Shown: positions 13,893 through 23,829 of the stretch, piece after piece
Position numbering within the stretch: the stretch's first letter is position 1
Layout: the number at the start of each line of letters is the position of its first letter
Assembly (NCBI GenBank): GCA_029865945.1
Contig: JARXAH010000010.1
Location: 1 to 37,384 of the forward strand
Reading direction: 5' to 3'
Source: Bacteriovoracaceae bacterium
Lineage (GTDB): Bacteria; Bdellovibrionota; Bacteriovoracia; Bacteriovoracales; Bacteriovoracaceae
DNA length: 37,384 nucleotides
Notes under the pieces: model-generated
Seen by the model: only the letters and a program-made list of their open reading frames with translations
What the model was told of the DNA's origin: nothing
The model's database searches: none
Program-made: the position numbers and the translations under genes

Positions 13893-14525
13893 ATGGAAAA
13901 TTTTAGGCCTCAAGGTTACATCCCCAACCCAATCGTGATTGAACAAACTGCTCGTGGGGAGCGTCAGTACGATATTTATTCTCGCCTACTCTTGGATAGA
14001 ATTATTTTTTTAGGAACGGAAGTGAACGATCCTGTCGCCAATCTTCTTGTGGCGCAAATGTTATTTTTGGAACAATCAGACGCCGCCGCACCAATTCACT
14101 TTTATATTAATAGTCCAGGCGGTAGCGTTTATGCGGGACTTGGAATTTATGACGTCATGATGCACATATCTTGTCCAGTATATACTTATTGTGTGGGGAT
14201 TGCGGCCTCTATGGGATCGCTTCTTCTTCAGGCCGGCGATGCAGGACATCGATCTGCACTGCCTCACAGCCGAATTATGATTCATCAACCCTTAGGTGGT
14301 GCTCGTGGTCAGGCAACGGATATTGAAATCCAGGCAAGGGAAATAAATGACCTAAAGAAGATGCTAAATAATATATATGTAAAACATACGGGAAGAACTT
14401 ACGAAGAGATTGAAAAAGCTTGTGATCGTGATAACTTTCTAAGTCCAGAGAAGGCAAAAGATTTTGGATTAATTGATAATGTGATTATGCCTAAAGGTAA
14501 AGGTGTTGTTCTCAACCAGAAATAA
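13893..14525 (+). CDS. clpP: ClpP serine protease subunit
   Basis: ClpP forms the tetradecameric proteolytic chamber fed by ClpX or ClpA/C. The catalytic triad is visible as S106 ([11 protein letters not shown]), H131 (MIHQPLGG) and D180 (CDRDNFLS), with the same spacing of 25 and 49 residues as in E. coli. The length of 210 is typical. Start ATG 13893 has AAGGA upstream. clpX follows after 43 nt on the same strand, the common clpP-clpX operon, but trigger factor (tig), which often precedes clpP, is not here. Confidence 0.97.
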   Translation: MENFRPQGYIPNPIVIEQTARGERQYDIYSRLLLDRIIFLGTEVNDPVANLLVAQMLFLEQSDAAAPIHFYINSPGGSVYAGLGIYDVMMHISCPVYTYCVGIAASMGSLLLQAGDAGHRSALPHSRIMIHQPLGGARGQATDIEIQAREINDLKKMLNNIYVKHTGRTYEEIEKACDRDNFLSPEKAKDFGLIDNVIMPKGKGVVLNQK

Positions 14526-14568
14526 CTAGGCAGAAATTGGCCCTTATTATTTTTTAAAAGGTAGCAAA

Positions 14569-15939
14569 ATGAGCAAAGGCAAACAAACGGGTACTAGTGG
14601 CGGAAGTGGAACTGGCGGTGGAACAACTTTTGGAAATTTAAGTTGTAGCTTTTGTAATAAATCCCAAAAAGAAGTGAAGAAGCTTATTGCCGGGCCAGGC
14701 GTTTATATTTGCGATGAGTGTATCGATCTTTGTAACGATATTATTTTTGAAGACCGCGCCAAACAAGGCCCTGCCGCTTCCGTACTTGATGGTGTGCCAA
14801 AGCCTCAAGAGATTAAAGATCACTTGGATCAATATGTGATTGGACAAGATCGCGCCAAAAAAATTATTTCGGTGGCCGTACACAATCACTATAAGAGAAT
14901 TAATGCCAAGGCCTTTAGTGGTAATGAGGTGGAGCTAACGAAATCGAATATTTTGCTAGCAGGACCTACCGGAAGTGGAAAAACCCTCATCGCTCAATCC
15001 CTCGCAAAATTTTTAAACGTTCCTTTCGCTATTGCTGATGCGACGACTCTTACCGAAGCAGGTTACGTGGGCGAAGATGTGGAAAATATAATTTTGCGTT
15101 TGCTTCAAAATTGCGAATTCGATATTGAAAAAGCGCAACGTGGAATTGTTTATATTGATGAGATTGATAAAATTGCGCGCAAATCAGAAAATCCGTCTAT
15201 TACAAGAGACGTGTCAGGGGAAGGCGTTCAGCAAGCGCTCTTAAAATTAATTGAAGGAACAGTAGCTTCGGTGCCACCTAAGGGAGGACGAAAACATCCT
15301 CAGCAAGAATTTTTGCAAGTAGATACCTCCAACATCCTTTTTATTTGTGCGGGAGCATTTGTTGGCCTTGAGAAAATTATTGCAAACCGTTTTAATAAAA
15401 AGCCGCTTGGTCTTAACCACGTGGTGGATACCAAAAAAGTGGGCGTAGAGAAAACTCTAACGGAAACGGTGGGAGGAATTGAGCCAGAGGATTTAACAAG
15501 ATTTGGTCTCATTCCTGAATTTATCGGACGAGTTCCCGTCACAGTTATGCTTCAAGAATTAGACGAAGCGGCCTTAGTGGATATTTTAATGAAACCTAAA
15601 AATGCCTTAAGCAAACAGTATCAAAAATTATTTGAACTCGATGGAATTGAATTAGAGTTCGAAGAAGAGGCACTCAAAGAAGTGGCGCGCACCGCTATGA
15701 AAAAGAAAACGGGAGCGCGGGGACTTCGTGCCATCTTAGAGCAAGTCATGCTCGATGTGATGTATGAAATTCCAGGAAATGAAAAAATTGTGAAATGTAT
15801 CGTAACAAAAGAAGCGATTCTAGGTAATGAGCGTCCGAAATTAATTGAAGGCATTAGAGAAAAGAAGGCCATCAATTCCAAATCTCCGGTGAGTAGTGCA
15901 GATAAGGCCGGGAAAAAAAATATGGAAAATGCTTCCTAG
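14569..15939 (+). CDS. clpX: ClpX ATPase, unfoldase of ClpXP
   Basis: ClpX recognises tagged substrates, unfolds them and passes them to ClpP. A glycine-rich lead of 22 residues precedes the C4 zinc domain (C26, C29, C48, C51). Then come Walker A GPTGSGKT (132-139), the pore loop GYVGED, Walker [14 protein letters not shown], the RKH loop GGRKHP and [11 protein letters not shown] of sensor 2. The loop that docks on ClpP, IGF in E. coli, reads LGL (280-282). The C-terminus carries a basic tail of about 25 residues. The ribosome-binding site AAGG is weak and the gene is 43 nt from clpP, so it is probably in the same operon. Confidence 0.97.
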   Translation: MSKGKQTGTSGGSGTGGGTTFGNLSCSFCNKSQKEVKKLIAGPGVYICDECIDLCNDIIFEDRAKQGPAASVLDGVPKPQEIKDHLDQYVIGQDRAKKIISVAVHNHYKRINAKAFSGNEVELTKSNILLAGPTGSGKTLIAQSLAKFLNVPFAIADATTLTEAGYVGEDVENIILRLLQNCEFDIEKAQRGIVYIDEIDKIARKSENPSITRDVSGEGVQQALLKLIEGTVASVPPKGGRKHPQQEFLQVDTSNILFICAGAFVGLEKIIANRFNKKPLGLNHVVDTKKVGVEKTLTETVGGIEPEDLTRFGLIPEFIGRVPVTVMLQELDEAALVDILMKPKNALSKQYQKLFELDGIELEFEEEALKEVARTAMKKKTGARGLRAILEQVMLDVMYEIPGNEKIVKCIVTKEAILGNERPKLIEGIREKKAINSKSPVSSADKAGKKNMENAS

Positions 15940-16162
15940 CGCCTTTTTACAATAAACTCTTACTTAATCATTCTTCTTGGATGGTCCGTCCATTAACTCC
16001 TTGAATCGTCGTATGCATTTTGGACTTTGATGAATTTTTTCGTCAAATTAAGTGCGCATTTCAAACATTTTTTTCACACCTCAAAGTAGTCATTGAACAT
16101 AATCTCGTTTTCATTGAAAATAAAAGAGAGAGGCCAACATCTAGAGGCGCACAGGAGGTGCT

Positions 16163-18595
16163 ATGTCTGATCGGTTGAAAGAATCTACCAAACGTTTTCC
16201 GCTACTACCGCTTCGTGATGTGATTATTTTTCCCCACATGGTTGTTCCGCTTTTTGTCGGCAGAGAGAAATCCATTGCCGCACTCGAAGAAGCAGCTAAA
16301 TTTAATCACGAACTTTTTTTAGTGACTCAGAGAGACGCGAGTGTTTTAAATCCCGAAAAAAATGATCTGTACCAAGTGGGAGTGGTGGTCAACATCATCC
16401 AGATGCTGCGGCTTCCTGACAACACTGTAAAAGTTTTGATCGAAGGCAAGTATCGCGCCAAGGTGAAGGACATTAAGTCCATGGAAAAATGTTACATGGC
16501 GGATGTGACTGACTTTCAAGATGAAATTAAAAATGTGATGGAAATGGAAGCCGTCATGCGCTCCATTAAATCCATCTTTGAACAATACGTAAAATTAAAT
16601 AAAAGAATTCCTCCTGAACTGCTGATGAGTATTTCAGCGATTACCGAAGGCTCGCGCTTGGCCGACATTATTGTCGCTCACCTCAATATGAAAATTCATG
16701 AGAAGCAAGAAATTTTGGGTGCGAGTGTGGTGGAAGAGAGGTTGCAACTACTCCTCGGAAAAATGCAAGGCGAAATTGAAATCATCAATGTGGAAAAACG
16801 AATTCGCAGCCGTGTGAAATCCCAGATGGAGAAATCACAAAAAGAATATTACTTAAATGAGCAAATGAATGCGATTCAACGTGAACTGGGAACTCGTGAA
16901 GATGGTAAGAGTGAAATAAATGAAATGGAAGAGAAGCTAGAAGCGAAAGCGATGCCTAAAGAAGCAAAAGAAAAAACGGCCAAAGAAATTCGTCGCCTCA
17001 AAACAATGTCGCCCATGTCAGCTGAGTCTGCGGTGGTGAGAAATTATATTGATTGGATGCTCAATCTTCCTTGGGATAATTATTCTACCGATGATAATAA
17101 CGTGAATAAAGCACGTCACATTTTGGACGAAGAACATTTTGGTTTGCAAGAAGTGAAAGAAAGAATTTTAGAATATTTATCGGTGCGCTCGCTTGTTGCG
17201 GAAGGCGGCAAAGGAACAATTCTTTGTTTAGCAGGGCCTCCGGGTGTAGGGAAGACATCGATTGCAAGGTCTCTTGCGAATTCGCTTAACCGATCTTTCA
17301 CTCGCATTTCCCTTGGTGGTGTCAGAGATGAAGCGGAAATTAGGGGACACCGTCGAACTTACGTGGGCGCGATGCCAGGAAAAATTGTTCAGGCGCTAAA
17401 GAAGGCCGGAACAAGTAATCCCGTTATTCTCTTAGATGAAATTGATAAAATGAGTAGTGATTTTCGGGGCGATCCAAGTTCTGCCATGCTAGAAGTTTTG
17501 GATCCTGAGCAAAATAAAAATTTTGGTGATCACTATATCGAAGTGGAATACGACTTATCAAAAGTGATGTTCATCATGACGGCCAATGATTTAAGTCAGA
17601 TTCCTGGACCACTTCGCGATAGGATGGAAATCATTCACATCGCTGGATACACGCCACACGAAAAAATGATGATCGCCAAAAATTATTTGGTAAAAAAATC
17701 CAATAAACAAAATGGCCTAGAAAAGTACGATGTTAAGTACAACGATCAATCCCTCATCAAAGTGATTCGTGGTTATTCGCGGGAATCTGGAGTGCGAGAG
17801 TTGGAGCGACTACTTAATACCATTGCTCGCAAGATTGCCACCGAAGTAGTGAGTAAGAGCGTGCCGGTTGGAAAAAAATATTCCATCAATGAAAAATTAG
17901 TCGAGAAATTTTTAGGCCCAGTGAAATTTGATCAAACAGATATTGAAGTGGACCGCAAAGAAGTTGGCCTCGTAAATGGTCTGGCTTGGACTTCTTCGGG
18001 TGGCGATGTGCTTCATGTGGAAGTAGTGACGAGTCCGGGAGTGGGCAAAATTGAAATCACCGGAAAGCTTGGCGAAGTGATGCAAGAATCGGCGAGAGCA
18101 GCGCTTAGTTTTGTGAAATCGATCAGTCCTCAACTTGGTGTGGATAGTGGTTGGTATACAAAAAATGATATTCATATCCATGTCCCCGAAGGAGCGACTC
18201 CAAAAGATGGCCCGTCAGCAGGTATCACTCTTGCAACGGCACTGACCTCAGCTATCACTGGCATTTCCGTCAAACAGTCTGTGGCGATGACGGGTGAGAT
18301 TACTTTGCGGGGGCGCGTGCTTCCCATCGGTGGTCTTAAAGAAAAATTGCTGGCGGCCAAACAGGCCGGAATTACTACAGTGGTGATCCCTTACAAAAAT
18401 GCAGCTGGCCTAATTAAAATTCCGGAAGAGATTAAATCTGATCTCAACATTGTTCCGGTGAAAAGTTGCGAAGAAGTTTTAAAAGTGGCGCTCGATCTTA
18501 CGCATCCAGAACAGTTTATGAAAGTGGTCGCAAGTGCGGCACCGAAATTAACGGTGATTGAAAATGAGGAAAATAAATCGAGAGTGGCGAACTAG
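16163..18595 (+). CDS. lon: Lon ATP-dependent protease (LonA type)
   Basis: Lon degrades misfolded and regulatory proteins, including antitoxins in some bacteria. The 810 residues contain the N-terminal substrate domain ([20 protein letters not shown]), the AAA+ core with GPPGVGKT (358-365) and [10 protein letters not shown], and the C-terminal protease with catalytic S685 (DGPSAGIT) and K728 ([10 protein letters not shown]), 43 residues apart as in E. coli. ATG 16163 has a perfect AGGAGG 5 nt upstream. A 223-nt gap separates it from clpX, so it probably has its own promoter. I could not identify a heat-shock promoter or CIRCE element there. A hairpin terminator follows the gene. Confidence 0.97.
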   Translation: MSDRLKESTKRFPLLPLRDVIIFPHMVVPLFVGREKSIAALEEAAKFNHELFLVTQRDASVLNPEKNDLYQVGVVVNIIQMLRLPDNTVKVLIEGKYRAKVKDIKSMEKCYMADVTDFQDEIKNVMEMEAVMRSIKSIFEQYVKLNKRIPPELLMSISAITEGSRLADIIVAHLNMKIHEKQEILGASVVEERLQLLLGKMQGEIEIINVEKRIRSRVKSQMEKSQKEYYLNEQMNAIQRELGTREDGKSEINEMEEKLEAKAMPKEAKEKTAKEIRRLKTMSPMSAESAVVRNYIDWMLNLPWDNYSTDDNNVNKARHILDEEHFGLQEVKERILEYLSVRSLVAEGGKGTILCLAGPPGVGKTSIARSLANSLNRSFTRISLGGVRDEAEIRGHRRTYVGAMPGKIVQALKKAGTSNPVILLDEIDKMSSDFRGDPSSAMLEVLDPEQNKNFGDHYIEVEYDLSKVMFIMTANDLSQIPGPLRDRMEIIHIAGYTPHEKMMIAKNYLVKKSNKQNGLEKYDVKYNDQSLIKVIRGYSRESGVRELERLLNTIARKIATEVVSKSVPVGKKYSINEKLVEKFLGPVKFDQTDIEVDRKEVGLVNGLAWTSSGGDVLHVEVVTSPGVGKIEITGKLGEVMQESARAALSFVKSISPQLGVDSGWYTKNDIHIHVPEGATPKDGPSAGITLATALTSAITGISVKQSVAMTGEITLRGRVLPIGGLKEKLLAAKQAGITTVVIPYKNAAGLIKIPEEIKSDLNIVPVKSCEEVLKVALDLTHPEQFMKVVASAAPKLTVIENEENKSRVAN

Positions 18596-18615
18596 TGGGT
18601 TGTTGAATAAAATGT

Positions 18616-18641
18616 TAGGCGTCTTTAAAAAAAGGCGCCTA
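18616..18641 (+). terminator. hairpin terminator after lon
   Basis: TAGGCGTCTTT (18616-18626) pairs with AAAGGCGCCTA (18631-18641), with one G-T pair, around an AAAA loop. The T-tract after it is short (CTTTAA), so termination may be partial. Confidence 0.65.
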
Positions 18642-18725
18642 CTTTAATAGAATTCATCTTCATGTCATACTTGAGTGTTTCAGGTTTGATAATTTTTTTA
18701 TAAATTACAAATGTACGTCATCCCT

Positions 18726-18752
18726 TAATCATCTATAAGTTTCTGCCGATAA
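18726..18752 (+). promoter_or_regulatory. sigma-28 (FliA)-type promoter of the chemoreceptor
   Basis: GCCGATAA (18745-18752) is an exact match to the sigma-28 -10 element. At the standard 11-nt spacing the -35 is TAATCATC (18726-18733), which keeps only part of the TAAAGTTT consensus. Transcription would start near 18759, about 47 nt before the start codon. A motility sigma factor fits a chemoreceptor gene. Confidence 0.5.
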
Positions 18753-18805
18753 CCATCTTGTAAAAGAATTCAATTCAAATCCGATCTATGGGCGCAGGTG
18801 TGTAT

Positions 18806-20467
18806 ATGATGAAAAAAATTAGTTTAACTAAGAAATTGCTAATTTTGTGTTTCATTATTGGGTCAATTGTTCCGTTGCTGGGTACATTTACCTATTTTCA
18901 AGCTCATAAAGTAACCCAAATTAGCAATAAAATATCAAATGTGAAACTTGGTAAAACGAAAGAACTTGGAGAGCTTCTTAGTAAATTTCGTGATATTCGC
19001 CTTCAAATTAGAACAGTACCTGTCATTGGTATGTCTTGGGATGCTATTGATCTATATGTAGAGAATACCAAAAAAGCAGTAGGCTTATTTAATGATGCAA
19101 AGAAACTTTATGCTTCCAAACTTGAAAACAAACAAGAAGAATCTCTCTATCAAAACTTGGATTTGGCAACTCAAGAATTTTTAGAGTTTGGTGGAATTTT
19201 AATTAAATTATCATCAGCTCACGATCAGGCCAAGCTTGAAGAAGTCGCAAAACTAGTACGTGAAGTTTGTCCAGTTAAGGCCGAAAAAGTTGAGCAATCT
19301 CTTTCAGCTCTCGTGCAGCAACAAAGTACTGAGGCCCAAACTCTCGTCAATGATGCCCAAAGTGCGAACTCTGAAACTAATTTTGTGATCATTTTAGGAT
19401 CACTCATTGGTTTTGTGATCGCATTAGGTTTAGGAACATTAGTTGCTAGGTCAATATCACGTGAGCTAGAAATGTTAGCTAGTGAACTCACCAATAGTTC
19501 TCACGAAGTATCTGCGGTTTCTGAGCAAGTCTCACATAATGGAAGTACACTCTCTACTTCATTAGCTAAGCAAGCGGCAGCCATTCAAGAAACGGTTAGT
19601 GCCATCGAAGAAATAAGTTCAATGGTTAAGCAAAATTCTGAAAATGCAGCTCAATCAAAAAAACTAGCAGGTTCAAGCTTACAAATAGCTGATCATGGTA
19701 AAAAATCAGTTGATGACTTAGCTAGTGAAGTTCAAGAAATTCAAAATAGTACTACAGATCTCATGAAAACAGTCGATCTAGGCAACTTGGAAATTACAAA
19801 AATTGTAAATGTGATAAAAGAAATCGAAACAAAAACTAAAGTTATCAACGACATTGTATTCCAAACAAAACTTTTGTCATTTAATGCATCTGTGGAAGCA
19901 GCGAGGGCGGGAGAGGCAGGAAAAGGATTTGCCGTTGTTGCTGAAGAAGTTGGAAATTTGGCCGCATTGAGTGGGAAGTCTGCAAAAGAAATTTCTGATC
20001 TTTTGGTAAGCAGTGTTTCCATGGCAGAGACTATTGTTAAATCCAGCCAAGAAAGGATCCAAGAAAAAGCGAGCGAGAACAAGGCCAGAGTTAACCACGC
20101 AATTGAAATAGCTTTGCTTTGTGGAAAATCCTTAAATGAAGTATTTGAGAGCGCAGAAAAATTAAATATTATGGTAGGTGAAATTTCTAATGCATCCCAC
20201 GAGCAAGCAACGGGTGTGGCAGAAGTTTCAAAAGCGATGCATGAAATGGATAGTTTAATTCAGCAAAATTCCACTATTTCCAACTCCTCCGTTTTGGCCA
20301 CTACAAAATTAAATACTGAAGTGATTCAAGTGAAAAAAATTGTCGAAAAACTTTATCATACTTTAAGAGGTCAATCCTCTCATCTGACAGGTGTAGAAAA
20401 TTTAGAATCCCCAAATGTATTGAGTGAGGATAATGAAGAAAATAGGCAAATGAAGAGGGCCTCTTAA
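18806..20467 (+). CDS. methyl-accepting chemotaxis protein without visible HAMP domain
   Basis: This chemoreceptor has TM1 at about 10-30, a mainly helical periplasmic domain (about 31-190), TM2 at about 192-213 ([20 protein letters not shown]) and a cytoplasmic signalling coiled coil. The hairpin tip is present ([20 protein letters not shown], then [13 protein letters not shown]), so CheA/CheW coupling is expected. After TM2 the chain goes to a helix ([20 protein letters not shown]) and then directly into the signalling domain, with no recognisable 50-residue HAMP. The C-terminus lacks a CheR-binding pentapeptide. ATG 18806 with AGGTG upstream is preferred to ATG 18788. The ligand is unknown. 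Confidence 0.9.
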   Translation: MMKKISLTKKLLILCFIIGSIVPLLGTFTYFQAHKVTQISNKISNVKLGKTKELGELLSKFRDIRLQIRTVPVIGMSWDAIDLYVENTKKAVGLFNDAKKLYASKLENKQEESLYQNLDLATQEFLEFGGILIKLSSAHDQAKLEEVAKLVREVCPVKAEKVEQSLSALVQQQSTEAQTLVNDAQSANSETNFVIILGSLIGFVIALGLGTLVARSISRELEMLASELTNSSHEVSAVSEQVSHNGSTLSTSLAKQAAAIQETVSAIEEISSMVKQNSENAAQSKKLAGSSLQIADHGKKSVDDLASEVQEIQNSTTDLMKTVDLGNLEITKIVNVIKEIETKTKVINDIVFQTKLLSFNASVEAARAGEAGKGFAVVAEEVGNLAALSGKSAKEISDLLVSSVSMAETIVKSSQERIQEKASENKARVNHAIEIALLCGKSLNEVFESAEKLNIMVGEISNASHEQATGVAEVSKAMHEMDSLIQQNSTISNSSVLATTKLNTEVIQVKKIVEKLYHTLRGQSSHLTGVENLESPNVLSEDNEENRQMKRAS

Positions 20468-20531
20468 AAACCATCAAAAATGCTCTTATAAACTAATGAA
20501 TTAATAACCAAAATTTAAAAATTTTTTTACT

Positions 20532-22346
20532 TCACTTAGATTTAGCGTTTTTCAATTTTTCAAAAATACGTAAGCTTTGATTCCCGCTAGATTCCGTCTC
20601 TGCACCATTCTCTTTGCAGGTATAAAAAATGTAATCTGCATAAGTCGTTTTGTATGAGCAACTACAGCCTTCGTCCGGTGAATGGCCCTCAGCATAATGA
20701 AATGTTGAACAATCTTGGATGGCCTTTTTAAATTCGCGTACATGGTCTTTTAAATCTATAAAACCTAGCCTCTCACTTACAACAATGTTCTCGTCCATCC
20801 CATCGAGGAAAATTTTTTTATCTTGGGATTTCTTTTTATTTTCATTTTGTTTTTTGACCGGTTGACTAGCTCTAAGCTCATCATAGAGTTTGACAACATT
20901 CTTGCAATCATAGATAGGGATGGAAGCTAAAATTTTCTTTTCCGTTTTTTGGATATTAAAGAATCCTAGAATTTCTCTTTCTTTTAAAAGATTTTGGAAC
21001 GTGGCCAAATAAACATTGTCATCATGGATTAAAGTAGGAAAATTTGTAAGATTTAAAAATGTGGAAATATCTTCTTGAATGCTCTCGATTCTCTTTCGGT
21101 CATTTTTTTCCAAGGTATCAAATTCGGAAAATGCGTAAAATATACTATTGAGATCTGATCTAAAATTAAAAATCGCAGCATTAATTTCTGTATTGAGATT
21201 TTCTATTTCATCTGAATTTTCTTTTGATTTGCTTTTGAATCGCGCCGTAGCCTCAGAAACTAATTTTTTAGCTATCTTTTTTATTTCCAGCAAGAACGAT
21301 TTATAAGAAATGGCCCCATTAAAAAAATCACAAACAAAAGCATGGGATGAGCAAGTTGCGTGTGGAAAGATAAAAGGTGATCTTATGTTTGAATAATACC
21401 TAACTTGATGTTTATCAAATTCTGCATTCTGTAGCGGAAAACTAGTGGATAAACTATTACATGACTTAAAACCGCCAACGAAGAGTTGATGATTATTGGT
21501 GCCCAATCCCTCAACTCGCAGATTGCTTCCTAATAAAAACTTTTTTCCATTTTTGGAGCAAATTAATGGCCCGCCACTATCTCCATCTTGAAAGGCGGCC
21601 CAATTGAAATCTGTTCGATCTATGAGCTTTACCGTATTTAAATTTTCCTCTTCCTGCAGATCAACGTTTAGATTTTTCTGTTCGAGCAAAAGATGATTAC
21701 TTTTGTTGATTGTTAAATGAGAAATTAATTGATTGTTGTTTTGAATTCTTACAGAGTGGTAACCAGTAATTAATTCAGCTCTATTTCTTGTATCAAAACT
21801 TCCAGGTGAGTCACTATAAAATGAACACCCGTTAACATAACAATTAGAAAATGAGTCTAGTAATCCATTCTTAATGGACAGCGTTTCAAAGTTGAATAAT
21901 TCAGGGATTTCTTTGGATTGCTCAAGCCAGAAATTTTTATCTAAATGGGTTATATTCCTATTCCTTGGGGATGTTAGATTGATTTTTATCGTCGAGTCAC
22001 TAGTGTTTTGATAGAAATTTTTATTATCTAAATTTAAAATCGTTTCATCTAGCGTAATAGGATTATTGTTTCCGCATTTAATAGTGATAGGTGTGTTTTT
22101 CGGATACCTTTCCAAACAGTGACGTGCAGTCACGAGGGAAATATCCTCTTTGTTGTTTTTAGCTAAACCAGCGCTGCAAAAAAAATATTCAGATGTACTG
22201 TTTTTTCCTTTATATAAAGAACAAATTTCACCTCCAGATACTGTTGCGATGGGACTAATAATGTCTTCTTCATTTTGTTCATTTTTGCTGAATGCATAAT
22301 TAATAAATAAAAGTTCAAAGAAAAAAATAATTAAAAATTTATTCAT
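20532..22346 (-). CDS. exported trypsin-like serine protease with long C-terminal extension
   Basis: A signal peptide (1-20) is followed by an S1-family fold at about 32-300. The catalytic His is H76 in LVTARHCLER and the nucleophile S257 in FQDGDSGGPLICS; I could not place the Asp with certainty. GGEICSLY near the N-terminus resembles the IVGG region, so zymogen cleavage is possible. Residues about 330-604 are unlike a protease: long charged helices (KKLVSEATARFKSKSKENSD) and a Cys-rich end (DEGCSCSYKTTYADYIFYTC). That half may be an inhibitor, anchor or substrate-binding region. The gene stands alone, convergent with the chemoreceptor gene. A role in digesting prey or external protein would be guesswork. 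Confidence 0.85.
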   Translation of the reverse strand: MNKFLIIFFFELLFINYAFSKNEQNEEDIISPIATVSGGEICSLYKGKNSTSEYFFCSAGLAKNNKEDISLVTARHCLERYPKNTPITIKCGNNNPITLDETILNLDNKNFYQNTSDSTIKINLTSPRNRNITHLDKNFWLEQSKEIPELFNFETLSIKNGLLDSFSNCYVNGCSFYSDSPGSFDTRNRAELITGYHSVRIQNNNQLISHLTINKSNHLLLEQKNLNVDLQEEENLNTVKLIDRTDFNWAAFQDGDSGGPLICSKNGKKFLLGSNLRVEGLGTNNHQLFVGGFKSCNSLSTSFPLQNAEFDKHQVRYYSNIRSPFIFPHATCSSHAFVCDFFNGAISYKSFLLEIKKIAKKLVSEATARFKSKSKENSDEIENLNTEINAAIFNFRSDLNSIFYAFSEFDTLEKNDRKRIESIQEDISTFLNLTNFPTLIHDDNVYLATFQNLLKEREILGFFNIQKTEKKILASIPIYDCKNVVKLYDELRASQPVKKQNENKKKSQDKKIFLDGMDENIVVSERLGFIDLKDHVREFKKAIQDCSTFHYAEGHSPDEGCSCSYKTTYADYIFYTCKENGAETESSGNQSLRIFEKLKNAKSK

Positions 22347-22555
22347 GTTCGCCTTAAGATTATGTTTTCAATGTTTGAATCGAGTTGGAAATAAAATTTG
22401 CAGTCATGATGACTTACTAGGTAATTTTAGATGGAAGAAAAAAAATTTGCAAAAAATTTGATGTCTATAGAAATTTTCGTGGCCGGTTTTGATAAAAATT
22501 ACTTGAATTGATCAAAATATTTACAAACGGGGAGAAAAATTAAAATTTTATTGAA

Positions 22556-22966
22556 CTAATCCCATCCCAGGACTTCGTAGCCTTTTTCGCCTAAGCAACG
22601 TTCCGTAAAATTTTTCTTCATGCGCTCTGGACTTATCGCACCGGCAGCGGCCCCACCTGCGCCTCCGACCGCGCCGCCTCGAAGTGCTCCTCCTCCCACG
22701 TTGCCCGTGAAGAGGCCTAAGGCCGCTCCCATGGCAGCACCTACGACAGCGCCTCCGCCAGCACCTTTTGCTGCATTTTTTCCGCGCTCGCTTCCCACAT
22801 ATTTTTCTGCGCGCTCCATGCACATTTTAATATCTTTATCGGCCACACTCTCGCCGACAGTTTCATATTTTTTATTGGGATAAAGCTTAGGTTTTGACGC
22901 GCATCCAATTAACATGGCAAATGTAAGAAGTAATAAAGTAATGCGAGAATTTATTTTAAAAGTCAT
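22556..22966 (-). CDS. glycine-zipper lipoprotein
   Basis: The 136-residue form starts at ATG 22966, with GGAGG 4 nt upstream; the frame extends to 23035 without a better site. A lipoprotein signal ends in LIGC-A (lipobox), so the N-terminus should be acylated. The middle is a glycine/alanine zipper (AAKGAGGGAVVGAAMGAALG), flanked by two short Cys motifs, KMCMERAEKY and RCLGEKGYEVLGW, the latter a common ending in such lipoproteins. Glycine-zipper proteins insert in or span membranes and often help envelope stability. It diverges from the nuclease gene, with 77 nt between their starts. Confidence 0.8.
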   Translation of the reverse strand: MTFKINSRITLLLLTFAMLIGCASKPKLYPNKKYETVGESVADKDIKMCMERAEKYVGSERGKNAAKGAGGGAVVGAAMGAALGLFTGNVGGGALRGGAVGGAGGAAAGAISPERMKKNFTERCLGEKGYEVLGWD

Positions 22967-23043
22967 GCGGCCTCCGGTTGTAAAACAAAGCATTCCTTGG
23001 CAAGCTCTGGTGCAAGAATTGTAACCAACAACCAAGGAGTTTT

Positions 23044-23829
23044 ATGAAACGTCTTTCTAGCATTTTAGCACTCATTTTATGTTTCCACACTCAAACAATT
23101 TTTGCTTGGGGCGCCATTGGTCACAAAGTGGTGGGCGAAGTAGCAACTCAATATTTAAAAAAAGATGCCAAGTTTTTAAAAGAGCTAAAATTAATGCTTG
23201 AGAACGAAGACCTCGCTGATGTGTCCAACTGGGCAGATTTTATTAAGAGTGATCCTACTTGGTCATTGGCCTCGACTTGGCACTATGTAACCATCGAGGA
23301 TAATGAAACTTATGAAACAGCAACCCACAACAAAAGTGGAGATGTGGTTGAGGCCATCAATCGATTTTACAAAGAACTAAAAAATCCTAAATTATCAAGA
23401 GTGAAACACAAGGAAGCTCTTTCGTTTTTAGTGCATTTCGTCGGTGACATCCACCAACCGCTCCACGTCGGTAGAGGAAGTGACCAAGGAGGAAATACCA
23501 TTAGAGATCTCATTTGGCTGGGTAGGAAAACGAATTTGCATGCCATTTGGGATGAACACCTCATTGAAATGGAAAAATTATCCTACCGTGAGTACAGTGA
23601 TTATTTAATTCGAAAATTTGGAAATAAAAAGCGTGAATTCGAAACTAAAGATGTTTTAGAGTGGGCAAAAGAGAGTAAAGATATAAGACCTATTGTGTAT
23701 AGCTATGAAGGCCTCACTGCAAAAAGTTCATTTGCCTATGACTATCGATTTCGCGTAAGAGATACGATGAATCTTCAACTCTTCAAAGCAGGTGTACGTT
23801 TGGCCTATATCCTTAATCGCGCACTTTAA
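23044..23829 (+). CDS. secreted S1/P1-type nuclease
   Basis: This 261-residue protein is a zinc-dependent single-strand nuclease of the S1/P1 family, which cuts RNA and DNA to 5'-nucleotides and can remove 3'-phosphate. The signal peptide ends at A21, leaving the invariant Trp as the first mature residue. All nine zinc ligands are visible: W22, H27, D65, H80, H131, D135, H141, H166 and D170, with spacings like those of P1 nuclease. AAGGAG sits 4 nt before ATG; part of it lies in an inverted pair, CCTTGG 22995-23000 with CCAAGG 23032-23037. In this setting it could recover nucleotides from degraded external nucleic acid. Confidence 0.93.
   Translation: MKRLSSILALILCFHTQTIFAWGAIGHKVVGEVATQYLKKDAKFLKELKLMLENEDLADVSNWADFIKSDPTWSLASTWHYVTIEDNETYETATHNKSGDVVEAINRFYKELKNPKLSRVKHKEALSFLVHFVGDIHQPLHVGRGSDQGGNTIRDLIWLGRKTNLHAIWDEHLIEMEKLSYREYSDYLIRKFGNKKREFETKDVLEWAKESKDIRPIVYSYEGLTAKSSFAYDYRFRVRDTMNLQLFKAGVRLAYILNRAL

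Noticed and set aside
15940-16162. Heat-shock promoter or CIRCE element before lon
   Set aside because: No convincing sigma-32 -35/-10 pair or CIRCE inverted repeat could be seen.
22548-22823. Arg-rich 91-codon minus ORF inside the lipoprotein gene
   Set aside because: It is the shifted-frame reading of the glycine/alanine-coding GC-rich segment. The lipoprotein frame has a lipobox and ribosome-binding site.
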